Assembly: GCF_019925205.1 (NCBI RefSeq)
Contig: NC_083562.1
Location: 24,056,001-24,120,000, forward strand
DNA from: Metopolophium dirhodum
Taxonomy: Eukaryota > Arthropoda > Insecta > Hemiptera > Aphididae
Direction of reading: 5' to 3'
Length of the DNA stretch: 64,000 nt
Shown piece after piece: positions 13,242 through 24,773 of the stretch. Below the pieces are notes generated by a model, which ran no database searches, was not told the origin of the DNA, and was given only the letters and a program-made list of their open reading frames with translations. Positions within the stretch are counted from its first letter, which is position 1, and the number at the start of each line of letters is the position of its first letter. Both the position numbers and the translations under genes were made by a program.

Positions 13242-13341
13242 AGTGGATGTCGCTCTGCTGTACTGTAGGTTACAAGTGGGTCACTGTATAATGGATGGTA
13301 TTAAATTTGAATTCAATGATATATCATTGTATAAGAAAAAC

Positions 13342-13360
13342 GATTCTGAGTGGAGACGAT
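13342..13360 (+). repeat. Left arm of a short inverted repeat in the insertion
   Basis: GATTCTGAGTGGAGACGAT is nearly the reverse complement of the insertion's right end, ATCGTTTCACTCAGAATC (about 14952-14969), with one gap and one mismatch. This arm lies about 100 bp inside the left edge, so the pair does not sit at both termini. Confidence 0.55.
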
Positions 13361-13624
13361 ATGTCAGTCTAGGTATAAGACATATTATACACTTATCTAT
13401 GGTATTAAAAAAAAAATTGACCTATAATAAATTCCAAATTAATCATATCACAATATCCATTAGGTACATATAACGCGTTATACATCAACAACAAACCGTG
13501 ATACTATCATCATAACATATCGATGAAAATATTACAAATTAGAAGTTTCAAGTGCCCACGAATAATATTATACAATCACAACAAAATAACTAAAATAGTT
13601 ATTCTAGGTTTTTATGTAATTTCG

Positions 13625-14170
13625 TCCAAATTTGAACTTAAAATGACTATACAAATAAACTGTGCTTGTGTATTTTTTAGATTTTTTGGTAACCGAATTA
13701 TCTATTTACATGGAATCTTGTTTTAAATTTTCAATCCTTAGCTATAAAAACTGAACATTTTATAATTTATTAATTACAATGGTTGATAATTTTCGAGATT
13801 TTGATAAATTCTGTCCAAATTTGATCTTTAAATGCTTATAAAAAAAAACTGTGCCTATGTATTTTCAATATTTTTCAACTGCTATTGTAAAAATATATCA
13901 GGAGTCTTGTATTAAATTTTTACACTTTTTGGCCCAACAGATAAAACTTTATTGATATTTATAGAAAAAAAAACTAAAAAAATTGAAAACTGAAAATGCC
14001 CGTAAACAGCTCAAAAAGTGTCAAAATATTTTCAAAATTGTATGGTGTATAGGAAATGCTAATATAAACATTCAGTGAAATTTTCATGTATCTACAGTTA
14101 TTCGTTTTTGAATTACAAGAAAATAAGGAAATCGGTACATGAGAAATCGAGTGAATATCTAATGTTGTAA
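13625..14170. repeat. Internal duplication of the insertion, copy 1
   Basis: This block is repeated, diverged, 546 bp downstream. Anchors: ACTGTG at 13848 matches 14394; CCCAACA at 13933 matches 14479. Stretches such as TTATTGATATTTATAGAAAA and TTTTCAAAATTGTAT are shared. Within each copy there is also a shorter, weaker repeat of about 189 bp (ATAAACTGTG near 13655 against AAAAACTGTG near 13844). Confidence 0.75.
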
Positions 14171-14716
14171 AAATATGAATTTAAAACGCTCATAAAAATT
14201 TAATTTGACTTTCTTGTAGAAATTTTTTTTTTGATAAAGTTAGACAAACTTATGAGGAATCTTGTATTAGATTTTAAAATCTTAGATTTAAAAAGAAAAT
14301 TTTTTATGAATTTCTAACTCAAAATAATTTGCAAATTTTCGTGATTTTTCCGTATTTTTTCAAGATTTGAACTTTAAACGTGTATAAAAAAAAACTGTGA
14401 CTAAGGATTTTTAATTTTTTTCATCTGCCTTTGAAACAATAACCTAGGAGCCTTCTATTAAATTTTCAAGCTTTTTTACCCAACAAATAAAATTTTATTG
14501 ATATTTATAGAAAAAAAATTTAAAAAAACTGAAAACTGACAATGTCCGTAAACAGTTCAAAAAAAGTCAAATTATTTTCAAAATTGTATTGTGTATAGAA
14601 AATGCAAATATAAACAACCAGTGAAAATTTCATGCATCTACGGTCATTTGTTTTAGAGTTACACCAATAACCAAAATCGATTTTGTTAAAAATCGATTTT
14701 GCGTAAAAATTCCCGT
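14171..14716. repeat. Internal duplication of the insertion, copy 2
   Basis: Diverged second copy of 13625-14170 at a constant offset of 546 bp, ending in TGCATCTACGGTCATTTG and ATCGATTTTGCG. Divergence between copies is obvious by eye, so the duplication is old relative to the surrounding satellite HORs. Confidence 0.72.
14673..14700. repeat. Twin 12-bp palindromes
   Basis: AAAATCGATTTT occurs twice (14673-14684 and 14689-14700), separated by GTTA. Each copy is a perfect palindrome, so together they can form nested hairpins. They lie near the right end of the insertion. Confidence 0.8.
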
Positions 14717-14878
14717 TTTTCCTTAATTTTTCTTTTGTTTTTCACATCGCTTTTGAAAACTACTGGGAAATTAAAATTTTGACCTCCCCAATGCACCAAC
14801 GATATTCACTTTCCCATCGAACAAGATACTGAAGTCGAAAATCGAAGCATTATTTCGACTACTTATCGTGTACACAGA

Positions 14879-14931
14879 CACAAAAATAAAAAAATAAAAA
14901 AAAAAAAAAAATAAAAAAAAAAACACACATC
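14879..14931 (+). repeat. A-rich simple repeat near the insertion end
   Basis: Runs of A broken by single T bases (AAAATAAAAAA...) lie between GTGTACACAGACAC and ACACACATCATTG. The tract could be an old internal poly(A) or a slippage tract. It is not at the terminus, because about 40 bp of unique sequence follow. Confidence 0.75.
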
Positions 14932-14951
14932 ATTGTAAAATCAATACATTC

Positions 14952-14970
14952 ATCGTTTCACTCAGAATCT
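14952..14970 (-). repeat. Right arm of a short inverted repeat, at the insertion end
   Basis: ATCGTTTCACTCAGAATCT forms the last bases before the satellite resumes. It pairs with 13342-13360. It may be a terminal inverted repeat of an element of about 1.63 kb, in which case the first 100 bp of the insertion would be separate sequence. Confidence 0.55.
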
Positions 14971-14974
14971 AAAA

Positions 14975-16842
14975 TGAAATTGACGGAGGGTGTTGGCGCC
15001 CGCAGGCAAATGCATTTTAGGAAACCAAAAAAAAATTTTGAAAAAATTTAACTGTATGATTACACTTTACAAAGTACAAACTAAAATGCCCAGAATATTA
15101 AACAAAAAAACTATTCAAAATATTTAGTTCATTATAGAATGATTATTCGTAGGGCACTAAGTTATCGATTTTCAAGTCAATACAAAAAAAATTCAACTAG
15201 AGTAACATTACTAAAAAAAAAAAAAAAAATTGAAAGAGGGTGTTGGCGCCCGCAGGCAAATGCATTTTAGGAAAACAAAAAAAATTTTTGAAAAATTTTA
15301 ACTGTAGGAATACACATAACAAAGTACAAACTAAAATGCCCAGAATATTAAACAGAAAAAACTATTCAAAATATTTATTTCATAAAACAACGATTATTCA
15401 AGGGTACCCAATTGTCAATGTTTAAAATTTGGCTAGAGGTTAAATCCTAAAAAAAAAATTGAAAGAGGGTGTTGGCCCGCAGGCAAATGCATTTTAGGAA
15501 ACCAAAAAAAAATTTAACTGTATGATTACACATTACAAAGTACAAACTAAAATGCCCAGAATATTAAACAAAAAAACTATTCAAAATATTTAGTTCATTA
15601 TAGAATGATTAATCATAGGGCACCAAGTTATCAATTTTCAAGTCAATACAAAATATTCGACTATAGTTACATTACTAAAAAAAAAAAATTGAAGGAGGGT
15701 GTTGGAGCCTGCAGGCAAATGCATTTTAGGAAACCAAATAAAAATTATGAAAAAATTTAACTGTAGGAATACACATAACAAAGTACAAACTAAAATGCCC
15801 AGAATATTAAACTGAAAAAACTATTCAAAATATTTATTTCATAAAACAACGATTATTCAAGGGTACCCAATTGTCAATGTTTAAAATATAGCTAGAGGTT
15901 AAATCCTAAAAAAAAAATTGAAAGAGGGTGTTGGCGCCCGCAGGCAAATGCATTTTAGGAAACCAAAAAAAAATTTTGAAAAAATTTAACTGTATGATAA
16001 CACATTACAATGTACAAACTAAAATGCCCAGAATATTAAACAAAAAAACTATTCAAAATATTTAGTTCATTATAGAATGATTATTCGTAGGGCACTAAGT
16101 TATCGATTTTCAAGTCAATACAAAAAATTCAACTAGAGTTACATAACAAAAAAAAAAATTTGAAAGAGTGTTTGGAGCCTGCAAGCAAATGCATTTTAGG
16201 AAAAAAAAAAAAAATTTTGAAAAATTTTAACTGTAGGAATACACATAACAAAGTACAAACTAAAATGCCCAGAATATTAAACAGAAAAAACTATTCAAAA
16301 TATTTATTTCATACAACAACGACTATTCAAGGGTACCCAATTGTCAATGTTTAAAATATGGCAAGAGGTTAAATCCTAAAAAAAAAATTGAAAGAGGGTG
16401 TTGGCGCCCGCAAGCAAATGCATTTTAGGAAACCAAAAAAAAATTTAACTGTATGATTACACATTACAAAGTACAAACTAAAATGCCCAGAATATTAAAC
16501 AAAAAAACTATTCAAAATATTTAGTTCATTATAGAATGATTAATCATAGGGAACCAAGTTTTCAATTTTCAAGTCAATACAAAATATTCGACTAGAGTTA
16601 CATTACTAAAAAAAAAATATTGAAGGAGGGTGTTGGAGCCTGCAGGCAAATGCAGTTTAGGAAACCAAAAAAAAATTTTGAAAAAATTGAACTGTATGAT
16701 TACATTTTACAAAGTACAAACTAAAATGCCCAGAATATTAAACAAAAAAACTATTCAAAATATTTATTTCATAAAACAACGATTATTCAAGGGTACCCAA
16801 TTGTCAATGTTTAAAATTTGACTAGAGGTTAAATCCTAAAAA
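14975..16842 (+). repeat. Domain 3 HOR, copy 1 (8 monomers, 1,868 bp)
   Basis: Tails alternate A-B-A-B-A-B-A-B. Heads in order: TGAAATTGACGG; CAAAAAAAATTTTTG; short TTGGCCCGC; AAATAAAAATTATG (tail with AAATATAGCTAG); full head with GATAACACATTACAATGTAC; GAGTGTTTGG with GCAAGC (tail with AAATATGGCAAG); GCGCCCGCAAGC short; ATTGAAGGAGGG with AAATGCAGTTTAGG and AAAATTGAACTG. This octamer is the reference unit for the following copies. Confidence 0.9.
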
Positions 16843-17785
16843 TGAAATTGACGGAGGGTGTTGGCGCCCGCAGGCAAATGCATTTTAGGAAACCAAAAAA
16901 AAATTTTGAAAAAATTTAACTGTATGATTACACTTTACAAAGTACAAACTAAAATGCCCAGAATATTAAACAAAAAAACTATTCAAAATATTTAGTTCAT
17001 TATAGAATGATTATTCGTAGGGCACTAAGTTATCGATTTTCAAGTCAATACAAAAAAAATTCAACTAGAGTAACATTACTAAAAAAAAAAAAAAAAATTG
17101 AAAGAGGGTGTTGGCGCCCGCAGGCAAATGCATTTTAGGAAAACAAAAAAAATTTTTGAAAAATTTTAACTGTAGGAATACACATAACAAAGTACAAACT
17201 AAAATGCCCAGAATATTAAACAGAAAAAACTATTCAAAATATTTATTTCATAAAACAACGATTATTCAAGGGTACCCAATTGTCAATGTTTAAAATTTGG
17301 CTAGAGGTTAAATCCTAAAAAAAAAATTGAAAGAGGGTGTTGGCCCGCAGGCAAATGCATTTTAGGAAACCAAAAAAAAATTTAACTGTATGATTACACA
17401 TTACAAAGTACAAACTAAAATGCCCAGAATATTAAACAAAAAAACTATTCAAAATATTTAGTTCATTATAGAATGATTAATCATAGGGCACCAAGTTATC
17501 AATTTTCAAGTCAATACAAAATATTCGACTATAGTTACATTACTAAAAAAAAAAAATTGAAGGAGGGTGTTGGAGCCTGCAGGCAAATGCATTTTAGGAA
17601 ACCAAATAAAAATTATGAAAAAATTTAACTGTAGGAATACACATAACAAAGTACAAACTAAAATGCCCAGAATATTAAACTGAAAAAACTATTCAAAATA
17701 TTTATTTCATAAAACAACGATTATTCAAGGGTACCCAATTGTCAATGTTTAAAATATAGCTAGAGGTTAAATCCTAAAAAAAAAA

Positions 17786-18716
17786 TTGAAAGAGGGTGTT
17801 GGCGCCCGCAGGCAAATGCATTTTAGGAAACCAAAAAAAAATTTTGAAAAAATTTAACTGTATGATAACACATTACAATGTACAAACTAAAATGCCCAGA
17901 ATATTAAACAAAAAAACTATTCAAAATATTTAGTTCATTATAGAATGATTATTCGTAGGGCACTAAGTTATCGATTTTCAAGTCAATACAAAAAATTCAA
18001 CTAGAGTTACATAACAAAAAAAAAAATTTGAAAGAGTGTTTGGAGCCTGCAAGCAAATGCATTTTAGGAAAAAAAAAAAAAAATTTTGAAAAATTTTAAC
18101 TGTAGGAATACACATAACAAAGTACAAACTAAAATGCCCAGAATATTAAACAGAAAAAACTATTCAAAATATTTATTTCATACAACAACGATTATTCAAG
18201 GGTACCCAATTGTCAATGTTTAAAATATGGCAAGAGGTTAAATCCTAAAAAAAAAATTGAAAGAGGGTGTTGGTGCCCGCAAGCAAATGCATTTTAGGAA
18301 ACCAAAAAAAAATTTAACTGTATGATTACACATTACAAAGTACAAACTAAAATGCCCAGAATATTAAACAAAAAAACTATTCAAAATATTTAGTTCATTA
18401 TAGAATGATTAATCATAGGGAACCAAGTTTTCAATTTTCAAGTCAATACAAAATATTCGACTAGAGTTACATTACTAAAAAAAAAATATTGAAGGAGGGT
18501 GTTGGAGCCTGCAGGCAAATGCAGTTTAGGAAACCAAAAAAAAATTTTGAAAAAATTGAACTGTATGATTACATTTTACAAAGTACAAACTAAAATGCCC
18601 AGAATATTAAACAAAAAAACTATTCAAAATATTTATTTCATAAAACAACGATTATTCAAGGGTACCCAATTGTCAATGTTTAAAATATAGCTAGAGGTTA
18701 AATCCTAAAAAAAAAA
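17786..18716 (+). repeat. Four-monomer block, first tandem copy
   Basis: The monomers are the GATAAC A, GCAAGC GAGTGTTTGG B, GCAAGC short A and AAATGCAGTTTAGG B types. The block is immediately repeated at 18717-19644 with the same private variants, including TTGGTGCCCGCAAGC. Confidence 0.88.
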
Positions 18717-19644
18717 TTGAAAGAGGGTGTTGGCGCCCGCAGGCAAATGCATTTTAGGAAACCAAAAAAAAATTTTGAAAAAATTTAACTGTATGATAAC
18801 ACATTACAATGTACAAACTAAAATGCCCAGAATATTAAACAAAAAAACTATTCAAAATATTTAGTTCATTATAGAATGATTATTCGTAGGGCACTAAGTT
18901 ATCGATTTTCAAGTCAATACAAAAAATTCAACTAGAGTTACATAACAAAAAAAAAAATTTGAAAGAGTGTTTGGAGCCTGCAAGCAAATGCATTTTAGGA
19001 AAAAAAAAAAAAAATTTTGAAAAATTTTAACTGTAGGAATACACATAACAAAGTACAAACTAAAATGCCCAGAATATTAAACAGAAAAAACTATTCAAAA
19101 TATTTATTTCATACAACAACGATTATTCAAGGGTACCCAATTGTCAATGTTTAAAATATGGCAAGAGGTTAAATCCTAAAAAAAAAATTGAAAGAGGGTG
19201 TTGGTGCCCGCAAGCAAATGCATTTTAGGAAACCAAAAAAAAATTTAACTGTATGATTACACATTACAAAGTACAAACTAAAATGCCCAGAATATTAAAC
19301 AAAAAAAACTATTCAAAATATTTAGTTCATTATAGAATGATTAATCATAGGGAACCAAGTTTTCAATTTTCAAGTCAATACAAAATATTCGACTAGAGTT
19401 ACATTACTAAAAAAAAAATATTGAAGGAGGGTGTTGGAGCCTGCAGGCAAATGCAGTTTAGGAAACCAAAAAAAAAATTTTGAAAAAATTGAACTGTATG
19501 ATTACATTTTACAAAGTACAAACTAAAATGCCCAGAATATTAAACAAAAAAACTATTCAAAATATTTATTTCATAAAACAACGATTATTCAAGGGTACCC
19601 AATTGTCAATGTTTAAAATTTGGCTAGAGGTTAAATCCTAAAAA
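18717..19644 (+). repeat. Four-monomer block, second tandem copy
   Basis: Direct repeat of 17786-18716. It differs visibly only by extra A bases (for example the longer A-run before CTATTC at about 19305) and by ending in AAATTTGGCTAG instead of AAATATAGCTAG. Confidence 0.88.
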
Positions 19645-22445
19645 TGAAATTGACGGAGGGTGTTGGCGCCCGCAGGCAAATGCATTTTAGGAAACCAAAA
19701 AAAAATTTTGAAAAAATTTAACTGTATGATTACACTTTACAAAGTACAAACTAAAATGCCCAGAATATTAAACAAAAAAAACTATTCAAAATATTTAGTT
19801 CATTATAGAATGATTATTCGTAGGGCACTAAGTTATCGATTTTCAAGTCAATACAAAAAAAATTCAACTAGAGTAACATTACTAAAAAAAAAAAAAAAAA
19901 ATTGAAAGAGGGTGTTGGCGCCCGCAGGCAAATGCATTTTAGGAAAACAAAAAAAATTTTTGAAAAATTTTAACTGTAGGAATACACATAACAAAGTACA
20001 AACTAAAATGCCCAGAATATTAAACAGAAAAAACTATTCAAAATATTTATTTCATAAAACAACGATTATTCAAGGGTACCCAATTGTCAATGTTTAAAAT
20101 TTGGCTAGAGGTTAAATCCTAAAAAAAAAATTGAAAGAGGGTGTTGGCCCGCAGGCAAATGCATTTTAGGAAACCAAAAAAAAATTTAACTGTATGATTA
20201 CACATTACAAAGTACAAACTAAAATGCCCAGAATATTAAACAAAAAAACTATTCAAAATATTTAGTTCATTATAGAATGATTAATCATAGGGCACCAAGT
20301 TATCAATTTTCAAGTCAATACAAAATATTCGACTATAGTTACATTACTAAAAAAAAAAAATTGAAGGAGGGTGTTGGAGCCTGCAGGCAAATGCATTTTA
20401 GGAAACCAAATAAAAATTATGAAAAAATTTAACTGTAGGAATACACATAACAAAGTACAAACTAAAATGCCCAGAATATTAAACTGAAAAAACTATTCAA
20501 AATATTTATTTCATAAAACAACGATTATTCAAGGGTACCCAATTGTCAATGTTTAAAATATAGCTAGAGGTTAAATCCTAAAAAAAAAATTGAAAGAGGG
20601 TGTTGGCGCCCGCAGGCAAATGCATTTTAGGAAACCAAAAAAAAATTTTGAAAAAATTTAACTGTATGATTACACTTTACAAAGTACAAACTAAAATGCC
20701 CAGAATATTAAACAAAAAAACTATTCAAAATATTTAGTTCATTATAGAATGATTATTCGTAGGGCACTAAGTTATCGATTTTCAAGTCAATACAAAATAT
20801 TCAACTAGAGTTACATTACTAAAAATAAAATTTGAAGGAGGGTGTTGGAGCCCGCAGGCAAATGCATTTTAGGAAACCAAAAAAAAATTTTGAAAAAATT
20901 TAACTGTAGGAATACACATAACAAAGTACAAACTAAAATGCCCAGAATATTAAACAGAAAAAACTATTCAAAATATTTATTTCATAAAACAACGATTATT
21001 CAAGGGTACCCAATTGTCAATGTTTAAAATTTGGCTAGAGGTTAAATCCTAAAAAAAAAATTGAAAGAGGGTGTTGGCCCGCAGGCAAATGCATTTTAGG
21101 AAACCAAAAAAAAATTTAACTGTATGATTACACATTACAAAGTACAAACTAAAATGCCCAGAATATTAAACAAAAAAAACTATTCAAAATATTTAGTTCA
21201 TTATAGAATGATTAATCATAGGGCACCAAGTTATCAATTTTCAAGTCAATACAAAATATTCGACTATAGTTACATTACTAAAAAAAAAAAATTGAAGGAG
21301 GGTGTTGGAGCCTGCAGGCAAATGCATTTTAGGAAACCAAATAAAAATTATGAAAAAATTTAACTGTAGGAATACACATAACAAAGTACAAACTAAAATG
21401 CCCAGAATATTAAACTGAAAAAACTATTCAAAATATTTATTTCATAAAACAACGATTATTCAAGGGTACCCAATTGTCAATGTTTAAAATATGGCAAGAG
21501 GTTAAATCCTAAAAAAAAAATTGAAAGAGGGTGTTGGCGCCCACAGGCAAATGCATTTTAGGAAACCAAAAAAAAATTTTGAAAAAATTTAACTGTATGA
21601 TAACACATTACAATGTACAAACTAAAATGCCCAGAATATTAAACAAAAAAACTATTCAAAATATTTAGTTCATTATAGAATGATTATTCGTAGGGCACTA
21701 AGTTATCGATTTTCAAGTCAATACAAAAAATTCAACTAGAGTTACATAACAAAAAAAAAAATTTGAAAGAGTGTTTGGAGCCTGCAAGCAAATGCATTTT
21801 AGGAAAAAAAAAAAAAATTTTGAAAAATTTTAACTGTAGGAATACACATAACAAAGTACAAACTAAAATGCCCAGAATATTAAACAGAAAAAACTATTCA
21901 AAATATTTATTTCATACAACAACGATTATTCAAGGGTACCCAATTGTCAATGTTTAAAATATGGCAAGAGGTTAAATCCTAAAAAAAAAATTGAAAGAGG
22001 GTGTTGGTGCCCGCAAGCAAATGCATTTTAGGAAACCAAAAAAAAATTTAACTGTATGATTACACATTACAAAGTACAAACTAAAATGCCCAGAATATTA
22101 AACAAAAAAACTATTCAAAATATTTAGTTCATTATAGAATGATTAATCATAGGGAACCAAGTTTTCAATTTTCAAGTCAATACAAAATATTCGACTAGAG
22201 TTACATTACTAAAAAAAAAATATTGAAGGAGGGTGTTGGAGCCTGCAGGCAAATGCAGTTTAGGAAACCAAAAAAAAATTTTGAAAAAATTGAACTGTAT
22301 GATTACATTTTACAAAGTACAAACTAAAATGCCCAGAATATTAAACAAAAAAACTATTCAAAATATTTATTTCATAAAACAACGATTATTCAAGGGTACC
22401 CAATTGTCAATGTTTAAAATTTGGCTAGAGGTTAAATCCTAAAAA
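19645..22445 (+). repeat. Domain 3 HOR, copy 3 (12 monomers, 2,801 bp)
   Basis: Same first four monomers. A four-monomer insertion follows: GATTACACTTTAC A with ATATTCAACTAG and AAAATAAAATTTG; GAGCCCGCAGG B; short A; AAATAAAAATTATG B. The usual last four close the unit. The length equals that of copy 2, but the extra four monomers are different ones. Confidence 0.87.
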
Positions 22446-24773
22446 TGAAATTGACGGAGGGTGTTGGCGCCCGCAGGCAAATGCATTTTAGGAAACCAAA
22501 AAAAAATTTTGAAAAAATTTAACTGTATGATTACACTTTACAAAGTACAAACTAAAATGCCCAGAATATTAAACAAAAAAACTATTCAAAATATTTAGTT
22601 CATTATAGAATGATTATTCGTAGGGCACTAAGTTATCGATTTTCAAGTCAATACAAAAAAAATTCAACTAGAGTAACATTACTAAAAAAAAAAAAAAAAA
22701 TTGAAAGAGGGTGTTGGCGCCCGCAGGCAAATGCATTTTAGGAAAACAAAAAAAATTTTTGAAAAATTTTAACTGTAGGAATACACATAACAAAGTACAA
22801 ACTAAAATGCCCAGAATATTAAACAGAAAAAACTATTCAAAATATTTATTTCATAAAACAACGATTATTCAAGGGTACCCAATTGTCAATGTTTAAAATT
22901 TGGCTAGAGGTTAAATCCTAAAAAAAAAATTGAAAGAGGGTGTTGGCCCGCAGGCAAATGCATTTTAGGAAACCAAAAAAAAATTTAACTGTATGATTAC
23001 ACATTACAAAGTACAAACTAAAATGCCCAGAATATTAAACAAAAAAACTATTCAAAATATTTAGTTCATTATAGAATGATTAATCATAGGGCACCAAGTT
23101 ATCAATTTTCAAGTCAATACAAAATATTCGACTATAGTTACATTACTAAAAAAAAAAAATTGAAGGAGGGTGTTGGAGCCTGCAGGCAAATGCATTTTAG
23201 GAAACCAAATAAAAATTATGAAAAAATTTAACTGTAGGAATACACATAACAAAGTACAAACTAAAATGCCCAGAATATTAAACTGAAAAAACTATTCAAA
23301 ATATTTATTTCATAAAACAACGATTATTCAAGGGTACCCAATTGTCAATGTTTAAAATATAGCTAGAGGTTAAATCCTAAAAAAAAAATTGAAAGAGGGT
23401 GTTGGCGCCCGCAGGCAAATGCATTTTAGGAAACCAAAAAAAAATTTTGAAAAAATTTAACTGTATGATTACACTTTACAAAGTACAAACTAAAATGCCC
23501 AGAATATTAAACAAAAAAACTATTCAAAATATTTAGTTCATTATAGAATGATTATTCGTAGGGCACTAAGTTATCGATTTTCAAGTCAATACAAAATATT
23601 CAACTAGAGTTACATTACTAAAAATAAAATTTGAAGGAGGGTGTTGGAGCCCGCAGGCAAATGCATTTTAGGAAACCAAAAAAAAATTTTGAAAAAATTT
23701 AACTGTAGGAATACACATAACAAAGTACAAACTAAAATGCCCAGAATATTAAACAGAAAAAACTATTCAAAATATTTATTTCATAAAACAACGATTATTC
23801 AAGGGTACCCAATTGTCAATGTTTAAAATTTGGCTAGAGGTTAAATCCTAAAAAAAAAATTGAAAGAGGGTGTTGGCCCGCAGGCAAATGCATTTTAGGA
23901 AACCAAAAAAAAATTTAACTGTATGATTACACATTACAAAGTACAAACTAAAATGCCCAGAATATTAAACAAAAAAACTATTCAAAATATTTAGTTCATT
24001 ATAGAATGATTAATCATAGGGCACCAAGTTATCAATTTTCAAGTCAATACAAAATATTCGACTATAGTTACATTACTAAAAAAAAAAAATTGAAGGAGGG
24101 TGTTGGAGCCTGCAGGCAAATGCATTTTAGGAAACCAAATAAAAATTATGAAAAAATTTAACTGTAGGAATACACATAACAAAGTACAAACTAAAATGCC
24201 CAGAATATTAAACTGAAAAAACTATTCAAAATATTTATTTCATAAAACAACGATTATTCAAGGGTACCCAATTGTCAATGTTTAAAATATGGCAAGAGGT
24301 TAAATCCTAAAAAAAAAATTGAAAGAGGGTGTTGGCGCCCGCAAGCAAATGCATTTTAGGAAACCAAAAAAAAATTTAACTGTATGATTACACATTACAA
24401 AGTACAAACTAAAATGCCCAGAATATTAAACAAAAAAACTATTCAAAATATTTAGTTCATTATAGAATGATTAATCATAGGGAACCAAGTTTTCAATTTT
24501 CAAGTCAATACAAAATATTCGACTAGAGTTACATTACTAAAAAAAAAATATTGAAGGAGGGTGTTGGAGCCTGCAGGCAAATGCAGTTTAGGAAACCAAA
24601 AAAAAATTTTGAAAAAATTGAACTGTATGATTACATTTTACAAAGTACAAACTAAAATGCCCAGAATATTAAACAAAAAAACTATTCAAAATATTTATTT
24701 CATAAAACAACGATTATTCAAGGGTACCCAATTGTCAATGTTTAAAATTTGGCTAGAGGTTAAATCCTAAAAA
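22446..24773 (+). repeat. Domain 3 HOR, copy 4 (10 monomers, 2,328 bp)
   Basis: Like copy 3, but the GATAAC A and GAGTGTTTGG B pair is missing before the last two monomers. The unit is therefore shorter by one A-B pair. Confidence 0.87.

Larger units (their letters stand above)
13242..14974. mobile_element. Dispersed-repeat insertion in the satellite (aphid-type, non-coding)
   Basis: About 1.73 kb of sequence unlike the satellite. It begins AGTGGATGTCGCTCTGCTG right after a B tail (TCCTAAAA) and ends CACTCAGAATCT just before AAAATGAAATTGACGG, the normal monomer start. Satellite register is kept, so no monomer was lost. CTAAAA is present on both sides and could be a short target duplication, although the A-run makes this uncertain. 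No long open frame, transposase or reverse transcriptase motif is visible; the frames at 13243-13473 and 13523-13726 are short and unlike any protein I recognise. The end sequences resemble a repeat I recall as frequent in aphid genomes. It may be a non-autonomous element or a composite of two. Confidence 0.7.
16843..19644 (+). repeat. Domain 3 HOR, copy 2 (12 monomers, 2,802 bp)
   Basis: The octamer is extended by a tandem duplication of its last four monomers (17786-18716 and 18717-19644). The end of the first four-monomer block carries AAATATAGCTAG, the junction normally found before the GATAAC monomer, which fits an unequal exchange at that point. Confidence 0.88.

Noticed and set aside
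13243..13726. Two open frames at the left end of the insertion (76 and 67 codons)
   Set aside because: Short, without recognisable domains, and the first begins at the very edge of the insertion at a GTG. They look like chance frames in AT-rich repeat DNA.
13242..14974. Insertion as an endogenous viral or retrotransposon copy
   Set aside because: No long terminal repeats, no polymerase or integrase motifs and no long frames. The A-rich tract lies internally and is not a terminal poly(A) tail.
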